Source: Planctomyces sp. (GTDB lineage: Bacteria; Planctomycetota; Planctomycetia; Planctomycetales; Planctomycetaceae). From it: a DNA stretch of 32,587 nt. The notes below the pieces were generated by a model that worked only from the letters and a program-made list of their open reading frames with translations, had not been told where the DNA came from and made no database searches. Both the position numbers and the translations under genes were made by a program. Position 1 is the first letter of the stretch, and each line of letters opens with the position of its first letter. The DNA lies in assembly GCA_027483405.1 (NCBI GenBank), contig JAIXUU010000311.1:1-32587 (forward strand). The letters are read 5' to 3'. This document shows positions 23,351 to 32,231 of the stretch, piece after piece.

Positions 23351-24640
23351 ATGCACGACATCACTCACGACCACGCCAGCCAGCATCGCATTCTTGCCTT
23401 GAGCCGCATGCTGGAACTGGTACTCAAGCTCAATGATGTCAACGACCTCGCTGCCGTCCTGAACGCGATTACCCACGGTGCCTGTCAGGCAGTGGAATGT
23501 GATCGAGCCAGTCTTTTCCTCTACGATTCGCAAGCGGACGTACTCTACTCTCACTCGACGACTGAATTGGAAATCCGCGAGATTCGCCTCCCCATCGATA
23601 GTGGCATCATTGGACATGTCGCCCGGGAGCGCGTTCCATTGGTTGTCGCACAACCTCATGACGATTCGCGATGGTCACCCGTGTTTGACCAGCAGACGGG
23701 CTATCGAACTCGAAACATTCTGGCTGTGCCCGTGGTTTCCAAATCGGAGAATCGACTTCTCGGTGTTCTCCAACTGCTCAACAAGCATGCAGACTGTTTC
23801 GAAGACTTCGATGTTCAATTGATGCAGGCCTTTGCCGTGCATGCGGGAGCCGCCATTGAAAGGCAGTGGCTGCAATCGGCTGCCAGGCAAGCGGAGGATT
23901 ACCGCCGCTCGATGGAAATGGCACGACAGATTCAAATGGGTTTTTTGCCGAAAGAACGCCCCCGCTTCCCGCAGTACGAAGTGACGGCCTGGTGGGAACC
24001 TGCCGAGTATGTGAGTGGTGACTATTACGACTGGCTCGTGGCTCCCGATGGTCGCCTGGGCATCGCTGTGGGGGATGTCAGCGGTCATGGCATGGCTGCC
24101 AGTCTGATCATGGCGTCGGTGCGGGCCATGATTCATGCGCTGGGAAGATTGGCAACCACACCAGCCGATATGATGGAACTTTTGCAGGATGTCGTGCAGG
24201 CCGATCTCGTCGATGGTCGATTTCTGACACTTTTACTTCTGACCATCGATCCCGTGACTCATTGCGTAGAATTTGCCAATGCGGGCCATGCACCTGCCAT
24301 CTACTATCAATCGTCCAAACGCTCCTGCAGACGGCTCGAAGCCACTCGCACGCCACTGGGATTTCCAGTCAATCAATCCTTACGAATGCCCATCTATCCC
24401 GTCATGCAGCCTGGCGATCTTTTGATTCTCGGTACGGATGGACTCATTGAAGTTCACGACCGAACTGGCAAAATTTTTGGCATGCAACGCCTGGAAGAAC
24501 TCATAGCAAAACATGCACATGAGTCCGTTGAAACGTTATCTCAGATTCTGAAACGTGAAGTTTTCGATTTCTCCACAGAACATCCCTTTCCAGACGACAT
24601 GACGTTGCTCATCATTAAACGCATCGATGAAGCCTCCTGA
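23351..24640 (+). CDS. GAF-domain PP2C (SpoIIE/RsbU-type) serine phosphatase
   Basis: 429 aa. A GAF sensor domain spans about 20-175 (CDRASLFLYDSQADVLYS; GIIGHVARERVPLVV; NILAVPVVSKSENRLLGVLQLLN). A helical linker with MARQIQMGFLPKERPRF (190-205) is typical of RsbU-like phosphatases. The PP2C domain follows with metal-binding Asp residues in SGDYYDW (D224), VGDVSGHGMAASLIMA (D242), GTDGLIEV and PDDMTLLI. Such proteins dephosphorylate anti-sigma-factor antagonists (STAS domain) in partner-switching pathways, relaying a signal sensed by the GAF domain. No STAS, anti-sigma kinase or sigma factor gene is nearby, so partners must be encoded elsewhere. It is soluble, with no membrane segment. GAGG precedes the ATG by 7 nt. 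Confidence 0.92.
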   Translation: MHDITHDHASQHRILALSRMLELVLKLNDVNDLAAVLNAITHGACQAVECDRASLFLYDSQADVLYSHSTTELEIREIRLPIDSGIIGHVARERVPLVVAQPHDDSRWSPVFDQQTGYRTRNILAVPVVSKSENRLLGVLQLLNKHADCFEDFDVQLMQAFAVHAGAAIERQWLQSAARQAEDYRRSMEMARQIQMGFLPKERPRFPQYEVTAWWEPAEYVSGDYYDWLVAPDGRLGIAVGDVSGHGMAASLIMASVRAMIHALGRLATTPADMMELLQDVVQADLVDGRFLTLLLLTIDPVTHCVEFANAGHAPAIYYQSSKRSCRRLEATRTPLGFPVNQSLRMPIYPVMQPGDLLILGTDGLIEVHDRTGKIFGMQRLEELIAKHAHESVETLSQILKREVFDFSTEHPFPDDMTLLIIKRIDEAS

Positions 24641-24728
24641 ATTTCTGGTGGCACTTCGCACGATTCGGCAGCCATTGAAAGGCCGCCTTGTCTGCGCTTC
24701 TCGATCAAACTCCTCTCTAAAGCAATAG

Positions 24729-26123
24729 ATGCCAACTTCCATGTATGTCAGCGTGTTTGATCTGTTCAAAGTAGGGATTGGACCGTCCAGTTCTCACACC
24801 GTCGGCCCTATGAAAGCAGCTCAAATCTTTGCTCAGCGACTGGTCGACCAGGGCCACCTGGAAAAGCTGGGGATGGTGCAGGCTCACCTGTTTGGTTCGC
24901 TGGCACTCACAGGCAAAGGCCATGCGACGGATTCGGCAGTCATCTGGGGGCTGGCTGGTGAAATGCCAGCCACAGCCCAGTCTGAGAATCTCGCCAGAAT
25001 TCTCGATCGAGTCCAGAAGGAACATCGTCTTCCCATTGGAGGGACAGATCACGAGATCGAGTTCCTCCCCGATCGGGACATCTTCTTCCACTACAACGAG
25101 GTCTTGCCACAACACCCCAACGGCATGAAGTTCGTTGCTCTCGACAAGAATGGCCTCCCACTGGCGATGGACAGTGCGTTCTCCGTCGGCGGCGGATTTG
25201 TCATTTTTGAAGGGGAAGACCAGGCACAGACATCAAACTCACCACAAGTCGAAATTCCCTTCCCTTTCACGACGGCTGCCGAACTTCTCGAAATCGGTAT
25301 CCGTGAGAAAAAGTCGATTGCTGCCATTGTCCGCGAGAATGAGCGAGCCTTCCGCACGGATGCTGAGATCGATGCTGGTCTCGACCGCATCTGGGAAGTC
25401 ATGCAAAGTTCCATCGATCGAGGTTGCCGCACCGAAGGGATTCTTCCTGGTGGCCTGAACGTCAAACGCCGTGCCGCGAGCATGTGCCGCACACTCATGA
25501 CCTCTGGTCCTCGTCCGATTGATCCGCTGCAAAGCCTCGATTGGGTGAGTCTGTTTGCACTCGCCGTCAATGAAGAAAACGCTGCCGGTGGTCAGGTGGT
25601 GACGGCACCCACAAATGGCGCTGCGGGAGTCATTCCTGCGGTCATTGCCTACTACAAACGTTTATTGGCAGGTGCCACACAGGATGGTGTTCGCACTTTC
25701 CTGTTGACGGCAGGTGCCATTGGTATGCTCTATAAGCGTAATGCTTCACTCTCTGCTGCCGAGATGGGTTGTCAGGGTGAAGTGGGCGTCGCCTGTTCGA
25801 TGGCCGCTGGTGGCCTCGCTGCCGTCATGGGTGGCTCGAACGAACAGATCGAGAACGCTGCGGAAATTGGTATGGAACATAACCTGGGCCTGACCTGCGA
25901 TCCCATCAAAGGGTTGGTGCAGGTTCCATGCATCGAACGCAACACGATGGGGGCTGCCAAAGCCATTAACGCTGCCCGCCTCGCTGTGCTGCATGGAGAT
26001 GGTACACACCGCGTATCGCTCGACCGCGTCATCGAAACTATGCGACAGACAGGTGTCGATATGCAGGTCAAATACAAAGAAACCTCCATCGGCGGACTCG
26101 CGGTCAACGTCGTCGATTGCTGA
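24729..26123 (+). CDS. sdaA: L-serine ammonia-lyase (L-serine dehydratase), iron-sulfur, single-chain
   Basis: 464 aa, the normal length for the fused alpha-beta form. The N-terminal beta domain starts VSVFDLFKVGIGPSSSHTVGPM (8-28), with the SSSHT substrate loop. The alpha domain contains TAPTNGAAGVIPAV (292-305). The [4Fe-4S] ligands are expected to be Cys348 (AAEMGCQGEVG), Cys390 (LGLTCDPIKG) and Cys401 (VQVPCIERN). It converts L-serine to pyruvate and ammonia in the cytoplasm and needs anaerobic or protected handling of the cluster. The start could be ATG 24729 or ATG 24741 (MYVSVFDLFK), the latter closer to most homologues; neither has a clear ribosome-binding site. It lies 88 nt after the phosphatase gene, with no terminator seen between. 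Confidence 0.95.
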   Translation: MPTSMYVSVFDLFKVGIGPSSSHTVGPMKAAQIFAQRLVDQGHLEKLGMVQAHLFGSLALTGKGHATDSAVIWGLAGEMPATAQSENLARILDRVQKEHRLPIGGTDHEIEFLPDRDIFFHYNEVLPQHPNGMKFVALDKNGLPLAMDSAFSVGGGFVIFEGEDQAQTSNSPQVEIPFPFTTAAELLEIGIREKKSIAAIVRENERAFRTDAEIDAGLDRIWEVMQSSIDRGCRTEGILPGGLNVKRRAASMCRTLMTSGPRPIDPLQSLDWVSLFALAVNEENAAGGQVVTAPTNGAAGVIPAVIAYYKRLLAGATQDGVRTFLLTAGAIGMLYKRNASLSAAEMGCQGEVGVACSMAAGGLAAVMGGSNEQIENAAEIGMEHNLGLTCDPIKGLVQVPCIERNTMGAAKAINAARLAVLHGDGTHRVSLDRVIETMRQTGVDMQVKYKETSIGGLAVNVVDC

Positions 26124-26279
26124 TGCCGTTCGCTTTCCACTGCCGGGGAAAATATGTGTGGCGGTTGATGGGTTGATCCCGCTTGTGGTTCAATCAGTGG
26201 ATCGAACTCCGTTGAGCCATGCCTCTCTCATGACGACTTGAGAGTCGCTAAACACATGAACAACCTGGCAGAGTGAACG

Positions 26280-27716
26280 ATGTCGCATCACATCCCCACA
26301 CGTCGCAGCTTCCTGACAGCGGCCGTCACAACGACATCCGCAGGCTGGCTGCTGGCCACTGCTCAGAGCGCCACTGATCAGAGCGTCGCTGCAAACCCCG
26401 GCGAATTCGTGGAACCAGCCCGTACGCTCCCGGTTCAACGCGATGCCGATGTCATCGTGTGTGGCGCAGGACCGGCTGGCGTCACTGCAGCCATCACCGC
26501 TGCCCGTCTCGGTGCTCGTGTGCGACTTTTCGAAGCGCATGGGTCACTCGGCGGAGTCTGGACAAGTTCGCTCCTGGGCTATCTCCTTGATTTTGATAAG
26601 CCCGGCTTCAACGTAGAACTTGTTCGCCACCTCCGTCAGCGCGGTGCCATTCGTGGTGAAGGGATGAACGGCCTCACCTATCACCCCGAAGAAATGAAGC
26701 TGATTCTCGAAGAGCTTTGCACGCGTACGAACGTCCATCTCCAGCTCCATAGCCGCGTGACAGCCGCCTATCGCGAAGGGAACCGGCTCTCAACAATCAT
26801 CACAGAATCGAAATCGGGCCGGGAAGCCTGGCAGGCTCCCATCTTCATCGATACGACAGGTGATGGTGATCTGGGTGCTCAGGCGGGCTGTGAATTCGAG
26901 ATTGGTCGCGATCAAGCTTGCCCCTGCCAACCCATGACAATGTACGCCCTGCTTGTCGTCAGGAACCTGGCAGAGATCGCCCCGTACCTTCACGGCGTCG
27001 GAAATGATGGCCAGCATGTCGGGCCGAAAGTCTTTCAGGAACTTCTCAAATCGGCAGGAGTTCAGCCCAGCTATGGCAAAGCCAGCCTGTTCCCGATCTC
27101 GGGCCAGCTTGTTCTCCTGATGGCAAATCATGAATACGGCATCAACGCCACCAATGCCGCTCAAGTCACGACGGCGACACTTCACGCCCGGGCAGAACTT
27201 CACCAGATTGTGAAGGCTCTGGCCAAACTCGGCGGCCCCTGGCAAGGGACAGAAATTGTGGCGACTCCCGAACAGATTGGCATTCGCGATGGCCGACGGA
27301 TTCGCGGCCGCTACATCATGACTGCCGATGACTTGATTCGCGGTGCCACCCAGGACGATGCCGTTGTCAGGGCGAAGTTCCCGGTCGATATCCACGCACT
27401 AACGCTCGAAGAAAACCGCAAGTCTGCCTATAGCAATGCGGGGGTAAAAGCGAAGCCTTATGATATCCCCATCAGGGCTCTCATTGCCCGCGATGTCGAT
27501 GGCCTGTTAATGGCTGGCCGCTGTATCAGTGGCGATTTCATTTCACATGCCAGTTACCGCGTGACGGGGAACGCCGTCGCAATGGGCGAAGCCGCCGGCA
27601 CCGTCGCAGCTCTCGCGGCAGAAACGAAACAACTCCCGCAAAACATCCCCTGGCCCACCACTCAAGCCGCCATCCAAAAATCCCGCACGATTGGAGAAGC
27701 CGCCCTGCTGGAGTGA
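26280..27716 (+). CDS. Tat-exported FAD-dependent oxidoreductase (FAD_oxidored type)
   Basis: 478 aa. A twin-arginine-like signal, PTRRSFLTAAVTTTSAGWLLA (6-26), precedes the dinucleotide fold ADVIVCGAGPAGVTAAITAARLG (56-78; GAGPAG 62-67, E85). GSLGGVWTSSLLGYLLDFDK follows the first fold. IDTTGDGDLGAQAGCEFEIG and the C-terminal AGRCISGDFISHASYRVTGN with MGEAAGTVAALAA are hallmarks of the PF12831-type oxidoreductases common in planctomycetes. The protein probably acts in the periplasm on an unknown organic substrate with bound FAD. The Tat signal has RR-S-F-L, a good match. It lies 156 nt after the serine dehydratase gene with a small CTCTCA/TGAGAG hairpin between. The function beyond oxidoreductase is not predictable. 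Confidence 0.9.
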   Translation: MSHHIPTRRSFLTAAVTTTSAGWLLATAQSATDQSVAANPGEFVEPARTLPVQRDADVIVCGAGPAGVTAAITAARLGARVRLFEAHGSLGGVWTSSLLGYLLDFDKPGFNVELVRHLRQRGAIRGEGMNGLTYHPEEMKLILEELCTRTNVHLQLHSRVTAAYREGNRLSTIITESKSGREAWQAPIFIDTTGDGDLGAQAGCEFEIGRDQACPCQPMTMYALLVVRNLAEIAPYLHGVGNDGQHVGPKVFQELLKSAGVQPSYGKASLFPISGQLVLLMANHEYGINATNAAQVTTATLHARAELHQIVKALAKLGGPWQGTEIVATPEQIGIRDGRRIRGRYIMTADDLIRGATQDDAVVRAKFPVDIHALTLEENRKSAYSNAGVKAKPYDIPIRALIARDVDGLLMAGRCISGDFISHASYRVTGNAVAMGEAAGTVAALAAETKQLPQNIPWPTTQAAIQKSRTIGEAALLE

Positions 27717-27806
27717 AAATCGGCTCCAGCGATGGTGAATACGCGATGAGCAACTTCAGCCATTTCCCCGATACGACCAGTCGTCAGGCATGAGAGATAC
27801 GTGGGT

Positions 27807-28409
27807 ATGACCGAGAATAAGTTCTTCGCTGTTCGCTTGATATTGACGATCTGCTTAATCGTAATTTCCTGCCTGGTGATTAAGCAAATTTATGATCGCA
27901 TCCAATTGAATCGTTACATCACATACGCCCAGAGCCAGGGTTTGGTCGTCCAGACTTCGCAAAAGAGCTATCTGCCAGCGTCACTTTATGGCCAATTTCC
28001 CAGAGAGGTCACTCACTGGTTTGATGCCCATCCTCATGCGGTGACATTCCAAATCGAGAAACAACAGAGATTTGATCCCATAGAAGTCGCTCTACAAATC
28101 ATTCCTTTGATTGATCAGTTTCCCCAGAAACAAAGCGTTACGAGTTGTAAAGTCGGACAACATAGTTATCCCGCATGCAATCCCGCTTTATTTAAGCATT
28201 TGGCTCAATGGCCATGCGTCGAAAAGGTTAGTCTCTTAAAGTCTCCGTTCTTGGAGGAGATACCGCGTGAGCAGTTTGAAGTTGTCTCACGGCTGATTTC
28301 GCAGATCGAATATGCCATGTGGTTTGAACGGATCGGCCAACCACCAAATCAACAGGTTTTCGAGATTCAGAGAGAACTTCAAAAACTTCAAGAAGCGCGT
28401 CACCACTGA
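27807..28409 (+). CDS. Small membrane-anchored protein of unknown function
   Basis: About 200 aa. ATG 27807 is chosen over the in-frame GTG at 27801; GAGAGA lies about 9 nt upstream. One N-terminal helix (LILTICLIVISCLVIKQIY) anchors a soluble domain of about 170 residues, likely outside the cytoplasm. Notable segments: LPASLYGQFPREVTHWFDAHP, a region with cysteines C-K-V...C-N-P...C-V, and a C-terminal helix ending EIQRELQKLQEARHH. Codon use is less GC-rich than in neighbouring genes. The form resembles planctomycete leucine-rich-repeat-adjacent hypotheticals (phrases such as VEKVSLLKSPF), but no domain can be named. Confidence 0.7.
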   Translation: MTENKFFAVRLILTICLIVISCLVIKQIYDRIQLNRYITYAQSQGLVVQTSQKSYLPASLYGQFPREVTHWFDAHPHAVTFQIEKQQRFDPIEVALQIIPLIDQFPQKQSVTSCKVGQHSYPACNPALFKHLAQWPCVEKVSLLKSPFLEEIPREQFEVVSRLISQIEYAMWFERIGQPPNQQVFEIQRELQKLQEARHH

Positions 28410-28477
28410 GCTTCATGGCAAATTCCCAAACTGTGATCCGGCCTTAGAGGTGTCACGTTATCCATGTTCAAAAACGA

Positions 28478-28489
28478 TCCCTTAAGGGA
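28478..28489. repeat. 12-bp perfect palindrome
   Basis: TCCCTTAAGGGA, a perfect palindrome about 70 nt after the stop of the small membrane-anchored protein, preceded by AAAACGA. It is too short to be a convincing terminator. It lies at the start of the gene-poor stretch 28410-29179. Confidence 0.5.
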
Positions 28490-28580
28490 CATTTAACGAA
28501 AGAGCTTTCACACCCATCACTTGGAAAGCTGCTCAATCAGGTTTTCGCATGTCAACGAAGGCTTCTTTATGCGATTCACA

Positions 28581-28607
28581 AATTCCGGCACAGGCTGTGC
28601 CGGAATT
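28581..28607. repeat. 27-bp near-perfect palindrome (13-bp arms, 1-nt centre)
   Basis: Arms AATTCCGGCACAG and CTGTGCCGGAATT surround a single G. It sits just upstream of the nuclease remnant. There is no T-tract. The length and perfection exceed those of the other palindromes here; an extrusion-type cruciform, protein-binding site or remnant mobile-element end are all possible. Confidence 0.8.
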
Positions 28608-28620
28608 GACCAACTCCTAA

Positions 28621-29037
28621 CCTCCGCCAGCCGTCGCCAGGATTCCCTGGCGGCGCAACATCGTCCTTATGCAGAAGGTGAAGGATCCGGCCCAACGGCT
28701 GTGGTATGCCTCCAAGATACTCGAGCATGGTTGGAGCCGGGCGGTCCTCACGGTGCAGATCGAAAGCGATCTCTTCGGACGACAGGGGAAGGCGATCAGC
28801 AACTTCGCGGGGACGTTGCCCGTGCCTCAGTCCGACCTGGCCCAGCAATCGCTTGAAAACCCGTATCGTTTCGACTTTCTCATGCTGCAGGAAGACGCCG
28901 TCGAACGGGATCTGGAATTGGTCAAAGAACTTGATCGCGAATTCAAAGGCACCATCCACACCAAGAGCCAGTTGCGACCGCATGGACGTCGTTTGCCCTC
29001 GGCACACAGCGACTGTTGCCGCAATACACCGTCGTGA
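28621..29037 (+). pseudogene. Fragment of YhcG/DUF1016-type PD-(D/E)XK nuclease
   Basis: The frame of the 122-aa ORF, extended upstream to the TAA at 28618, reads IPWRRNIVLMQKVKDPAQR, LWYASKILEHGWSRAVL, GRQGKAISNFAGTLPVPQSD and NPYRFDFLMLQEDAVERDLE. This is the middle of YhcG/DUF1016 proteins (usual form IPWGHN, YNFDFL, ERDLE), which are about 350 aa and have a PD-(D/E)XK C-terminal nuclease. The N-terminal half is missing and the frame is closed by a stop. After about 28917 the sequence no longer resembles the family and the nuclease motif is absent. It is thus a central fragment. A hairpin, CGCCAGG-ATTC-CCTGGCG (28635-28652), overlaps its left end. Confidence 0.8.
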
Positions 29038-29179
29038 CTTCGTATTCGGCGGTTCATCTTTTTTCGCCGAAATAATTAGGGATTTTGACATCGAGTGCTT
29101 ACGATTCTGGTTGCCAAGGCGATTCTACTTGGCTGTCGCGGACAGAGAATGTTTCTCTCATTAACGAAGGTGAACCAAC

Positions 29180-31057
29180 ATGTTGCGGAGTATGAAAATC
29201 CACGCCATCCTAGTTCTTGCAGCCGGTGCGCTGTTGGGATACGCGGCCGCATCCAGCAACGTCCTTCCAGGCCGGCCTGCGGACGCCTCTCCCCCCAAGT
29301 CGCAGTTGGCGAGCAGCAAGGCGAGTGAATCCTCGCCTTCCCCCTACGGCACGGACGAAGACGCACGAGGCGTTTTGATCGCGCAGGCCGAAACCAAGGC
29401 AGCAGCCCAGAAGCAGCCACCGGCCACCGGCAAGAAACCGAACATTCTCTTCATCATGGGCGATGACATTGGCTGGATGCAGCCCAGTTGCTATCACCGC
29501 GGACTGATGGTGGGCGAGACACCGAACATCGACCGGATCGCTAACGAAGGCGGGATGTTCATGCATTACTACGCCGAGTCGAGCTGCACGGCGGGACGCA
29601 CCGCGTTCATCACCGGCATGCACCCCTATCGCGCGGGCATGGTCATGCCGCAGTTGCCCGGCGCGATCTCGTATTTGCGCCCCGGCACACCGTGTCTGGC
29701 AAAATTCCTATTGAACCTCGGCTACAACACCGGGCAGTTTGGCAAAAACCATCTCGGCGACCATCCTGATTCCTTGCCCACCGCGCATGGCTTCCAAGAG
29801 TTCTGGGGCTACCTCTACCACCTCGACGCGATGCAGCAGGTCAGTTTCCCGGACGTCAACAGCAGCCCGCTCGTGCAGGGCGTCGTGCCACCGATGAAGA
29901 TGGTTCCAATTCCCGGCATCCCGCCAACGCCCGGTGAGATCGATCCGAAAGACGGCGTTTGCATGGCTGCTCCTAGGCCGGTTCTTTGGATGAAGTCTTC
30001 GGACGGCACCGCCAAGAATCAGATGGGCAAAGACGAAGGTCCGCTGACTCTCGAGCGCTCCAAGACAATAGACGAGGAAATCTCCGCGCACGTTGTCGAT
30101 TTCTTGGATCGCAATGACCCCGAGAAGACCAACAAGCCATTTTTCTGCTGGTATAATCCCGCCCGGATGCATGTTACGACCGTGCTGTCGCAGAAGTACC
30201 TGGACATGCTCGGCACCAAGGGCGGCAAGGATTGGGGCATCAACGAAGTCGGTATGAAGCAGATGGATGACAACATAGGCGTCGTCCTCAAGAAGCTCGA
30301 AGATATGGGCGAGCTGGACAACACCATTATCGTCTTCACCACTGACAACGGCGCAGAGGTGCAGACCTTCCCGGACGGCGGCGTTACCCCGTTCAAAGCT
30401 GGGAAACTTAGCACTTGGGAAGGTGGCATGCGCGCTCCCTGCGTTGTCCGCTGGCCGGGCGTCATCAAGCCGGGCACGGTCTACAAGGAGATGTTCGCCT
30501 CGTTGGATTGGCTGCCTACCTTAGTGGAAATCGCCGGCGGCCCTAAAGGTGACGAGCTGAACAAACAGATCATGGCCGGAAAATATGAAGGGATCGTCAA
30601 GACCAAGCTTGATGGCACCAACCAACTCGCCTACCTCACCGGCAAGTCGGAGAAATCGGCTCGCGACACTTTCTTCTACTATCAGGGCACCGTCCCCTCG
30701 GCCGTGCGTTACAAGAACTGGAAGTTCTACTACACCATGATGGGGTCTGAGGGCATTGATGCGCTTAATGCACCCATGACATTCCACTGGACCCAGGTTC
30801 AAAACATCATGAGGGATCCCTTCGAGGATAATGTCGGGGCCGAACAAAAGGGTGCAATGGCGATCGGCGGTGCCTTGGCCGCACCGAGCACCGCGTATCT
30901 GTATGACTGGAATCTCCTGCCCATAGGCCAGCTTCTCTGGGAGAAGGAACTCATGTCCTACATCGACTACCCACCGCTCCAGCTCGCCGCGAGCTACAAC
31001 CTCGAACAGGTTCTCCAGCAGGTACGGGAGATGGGCAAAAATCACCCGAGCAAATAA
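29180..31057 (+). CDS. Secreted sulfatase (arylsulfatase family)
   Basis: 625 aa. GAAGGTGA lies 6 nt before ATG 29180. The signal segment MLRSMKIHAILVLAAGALLGYAAA is followed by a Ser/Ala/Lys-rich linker to about residue 84. The alkaline-phosphatase-fold core starts KKPNILFIMGDDIGWMQ (D95, D96 metal). Cys136 in SSCTAGRTAF fits the C-x-A-x-R sulfatase signature and would be converted to formylglycine; the maturase must be encoded elsewhere. FGKNHLGD (K189, H191) and FTTDNGAEVQ (D389, N390) complete the active site. It hydrolyses sulfate esters outside the cytoplasm. The C-terminal half has the form of the arylsulfatases of about 550-600 aa rather than choline-sulfatases. Substrate unknown. A secreted HAD phosphatase follows, with a hairpin between. 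Confidence 0.93.
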   Translation: MLRSMKIHAILVLAAGALLGYAAASSNVLPGRPADASPPKSQLASSKASESSPSPYGTDEDARGVLIAQAETKAAAQKQPPATGKKPNILFIMGDDIGWMQPSCYHRGLMVGETPNIDRIANEGGMFMHYYAESSCTAGRTAFITGMHPYRAGMVMPQLPGAISYLRPGTPCLAKFLLNLGYNTGQFGKNHLGDHPDSLPTAHGFQEFWGYLYHLDAMQQVSFPDVNSSPLVQGVVPPMKMVPIPGIPPTPGEIDPKDGVCMAAPRPVLWMKSSDGTAKNQMGKDEGPLTLERSKTIDEEISAHVVDFLDRNDPEKTNKPFFCWYNPARMHVTTVLSQKYLDMLGTKGGKDWGINEVGMKQMDDNIGVVLKKLEDMGELDNTIIVFTTDNGAEVQTFPDGGVTPFKAGKLSTWEGGMRAPCVVRWPGVIKPGTVYKEMFASLDWLPTLVEIAGGPKGDELNKQIMAGKYEGIVKTKLDGTNQLAYLTGKSEKSARDTFFYYQGTVPSAVRYKNWKFYYTMMGSEGIDALNAPMTFHWTQVQNIMRDPFEDNVGAEQKGAMAIGGALAAPSTAYLYDWNLLPIGQLLWEKELMSYIDYPPLQLAASYNLEQVLQQVREMGKNHPSK

Positions 31058-31082
31058 GACGCCGGGCGAGTGTGACATCACG

Positions 31083-31112
31083 AGCGGGGCGGTTAACATC
31101 AGCCGCCCCGCT
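31083..31112 (+). terminator. Intercistronic GC-rich hairpin between sulfatase and HAD genes
   Basis: A perfect 10-bp stem, AGCGGGGCGG with CCGCCCCGCT, around a 10-nt loop, 26 nt after the sulfatase stop. There is no T-tract, so it may only partly terminate or may protect the sulfatase mRNA 3' end. It lies inside the unlikely N-terminal extension of the HAD ORF, supporting the later HAD start. Confidence 0.6.
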
Positions 31113-31152
31113 GCTAATTGCGACTCTCATTCCACGAACACTGGCAACAATT

Positions 31153-32148
31153 ATGAAATCGTTCCTAATCAACGTCTTTGCCGCGACGGTATGCGTGATT
31201 CTATTCTTGGCCTCAACCATTCGCGCTGAGACCGACCCGCTCCCATCTTGGAACGACGGGCCGACCAAGAAGGCAATCACCGACTTTGTCACCATCGTTA
31301 CGACCAAAGGCGGGCCGGACTTCGTAAAACCCAACGAACGTATTGCCACATTTGACAACGATGGCACGCTCTGGACCGAAAAACCTGTCTACACACACGC
31401 CTTTGCGTTGCTGGATCGCGTAAAGGAGCAAATAGCTACCGACCAGACGCTCAAAGATCGGCAGCCTTATAAATCCATTGCCGCTAAAGACAAGGAATAC
31501 TTCGCAGCGCTCTACGAAAATCAAGAACTGGACACATTGGCTGACGAGCTGGTCGCACTGCCGTTCGGTGGCATGACCACCGAGGAATACGCCGACTGGA
31601 ACCGCGCCTGGTTGAAGAAGTGGAAGCATCCCAAATTCGGTGTTGGCGTCCAATCGCTGACGTACCAGCCCATGGTCGAGTTGATCCGCTATCTTGAGGT
31701 GAACGAATTCAAGGTCTTCATCTTCACGGCAGACGAAGGCACATTCCTGCGGCTCGTCTCACAGGAGCTTTACGGTCTCCCGCCCGACCGAGTGTATGGC
31801 TCGCACGTGCGGACAGACTATTTGGCCGAAGGAGACAAAGCAGGGTTAGTCCGCTCTTATCGGGTTGATTACATCAATAACTGGGCCGGCAAACCTCGCC
31901 TGATCGAGCAGGTCATCGGCGCCCGTCCGATTTTCGCAGCTGGCAACTCGAACGGAGACGAACACATGCTGCAATGGACCGCCCGGCAGGAACGTCGCTC
32001 GATGTCCCTGCTCGTTCATCACACCGATGCCGAACGGGAGTACGCCTACGACACGCACACCGATAAAGTTTTGCCACTTGCCAAGAAGGAGAATTGGACC
32101 GTCGTCGATATGAAGAACGACTGGAAAACGATCTTCCCGTCCAAGTAA
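31153..32148 (+). CDS. Secreted HAD-superfamily phosphatase
   Basis: 331 aa from ATG 31153, chosen because a signal peptide starts there (MKSFLINVFAATVCVILFLASTIRA); the track start 27 codons earlier reads through a hairpin. HAD motif I is IATFDNDGTLW (D68, D70), motif II FIFTADEG, and motif IV FAAGNSNGDEHM. The cap region of about 130 residues between motifs I and II contains PFGGMTTEEYADWNRAWLK. This form is found in exported HAD hydrolases annotated as acid phosphatases or haloacid-dehalogenase-like. It probably removes phosphate from a small molecule in the periplasm. The pairing with the upstream sulfatase (95 nt gap) suggests both trim the same class of substrate. Confidence 0.88.
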   Translation: MKSFLINVFAATVCVILFLASTIRAETDPLPSWNDGPTKKAITDFVTIVTTKGGPDFVKPNERIATFDNDGTLWTEKPVYTHAFALLDRVKEQIATDQTLKDRQPYKSIAAKDKEYFAALYENQELDTLADELVALPFGGMTTEEYADWNRAWLKKWKHPKFGVGVQSLTYQPMVELIRYLEVNEFKVFIFTADEGTFLRLVSQELYGLPPDRVYGSHVRTDYLAEGDKAGLVRSYRVDYINNWAGKPRLIEQVIGARPIFAAGNSNGDEHMLQWTARQERRSMSLLVHHTDAEREYAYDTHTDKVLPLAKKENWTVVDMKNDWKTIFPSK

Positions 32149-32182
32149 AACCGGCGGATAGACATCCTTCGAAGCGCAGCGA

Positions 32183-32206
32183 AGAGCTGATGAGGAATGC
32201 AGCTCT
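32183..32206 (+). terminator. Possible weak terminator after the HAD gene
   Basis: AGAGCTG pairs with CAGCTCT around a 10-nt loop, with TTTTT 10 nt further on. It begins 34 nt after the HAD stop. The stem is short and the T-tract late, so confidence is low. Confidence 0.35.
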
Positions 32207-32231
32207 CTACCTCACTTTTTCAGGTCTTCCC

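Noticed and set aside
28478-28652. Integron attC site or insertion-sequence ends
   Set aside because: Hairpins are present, but there is no integrase, transposase, target-site duplication or paired terminal repeat.
29085-29090. TTGACA as a -35 box for the sulfatase gene
   Set aside because: No acceptable -10 hexamer lies 16-18 nt downstream.
28576-29091. 171-aa minus-strand ORF over the nuclease fragment
   Set aside because: The plus-strand frame matches the YhcG/DUF1016 family; this one is its shadow.
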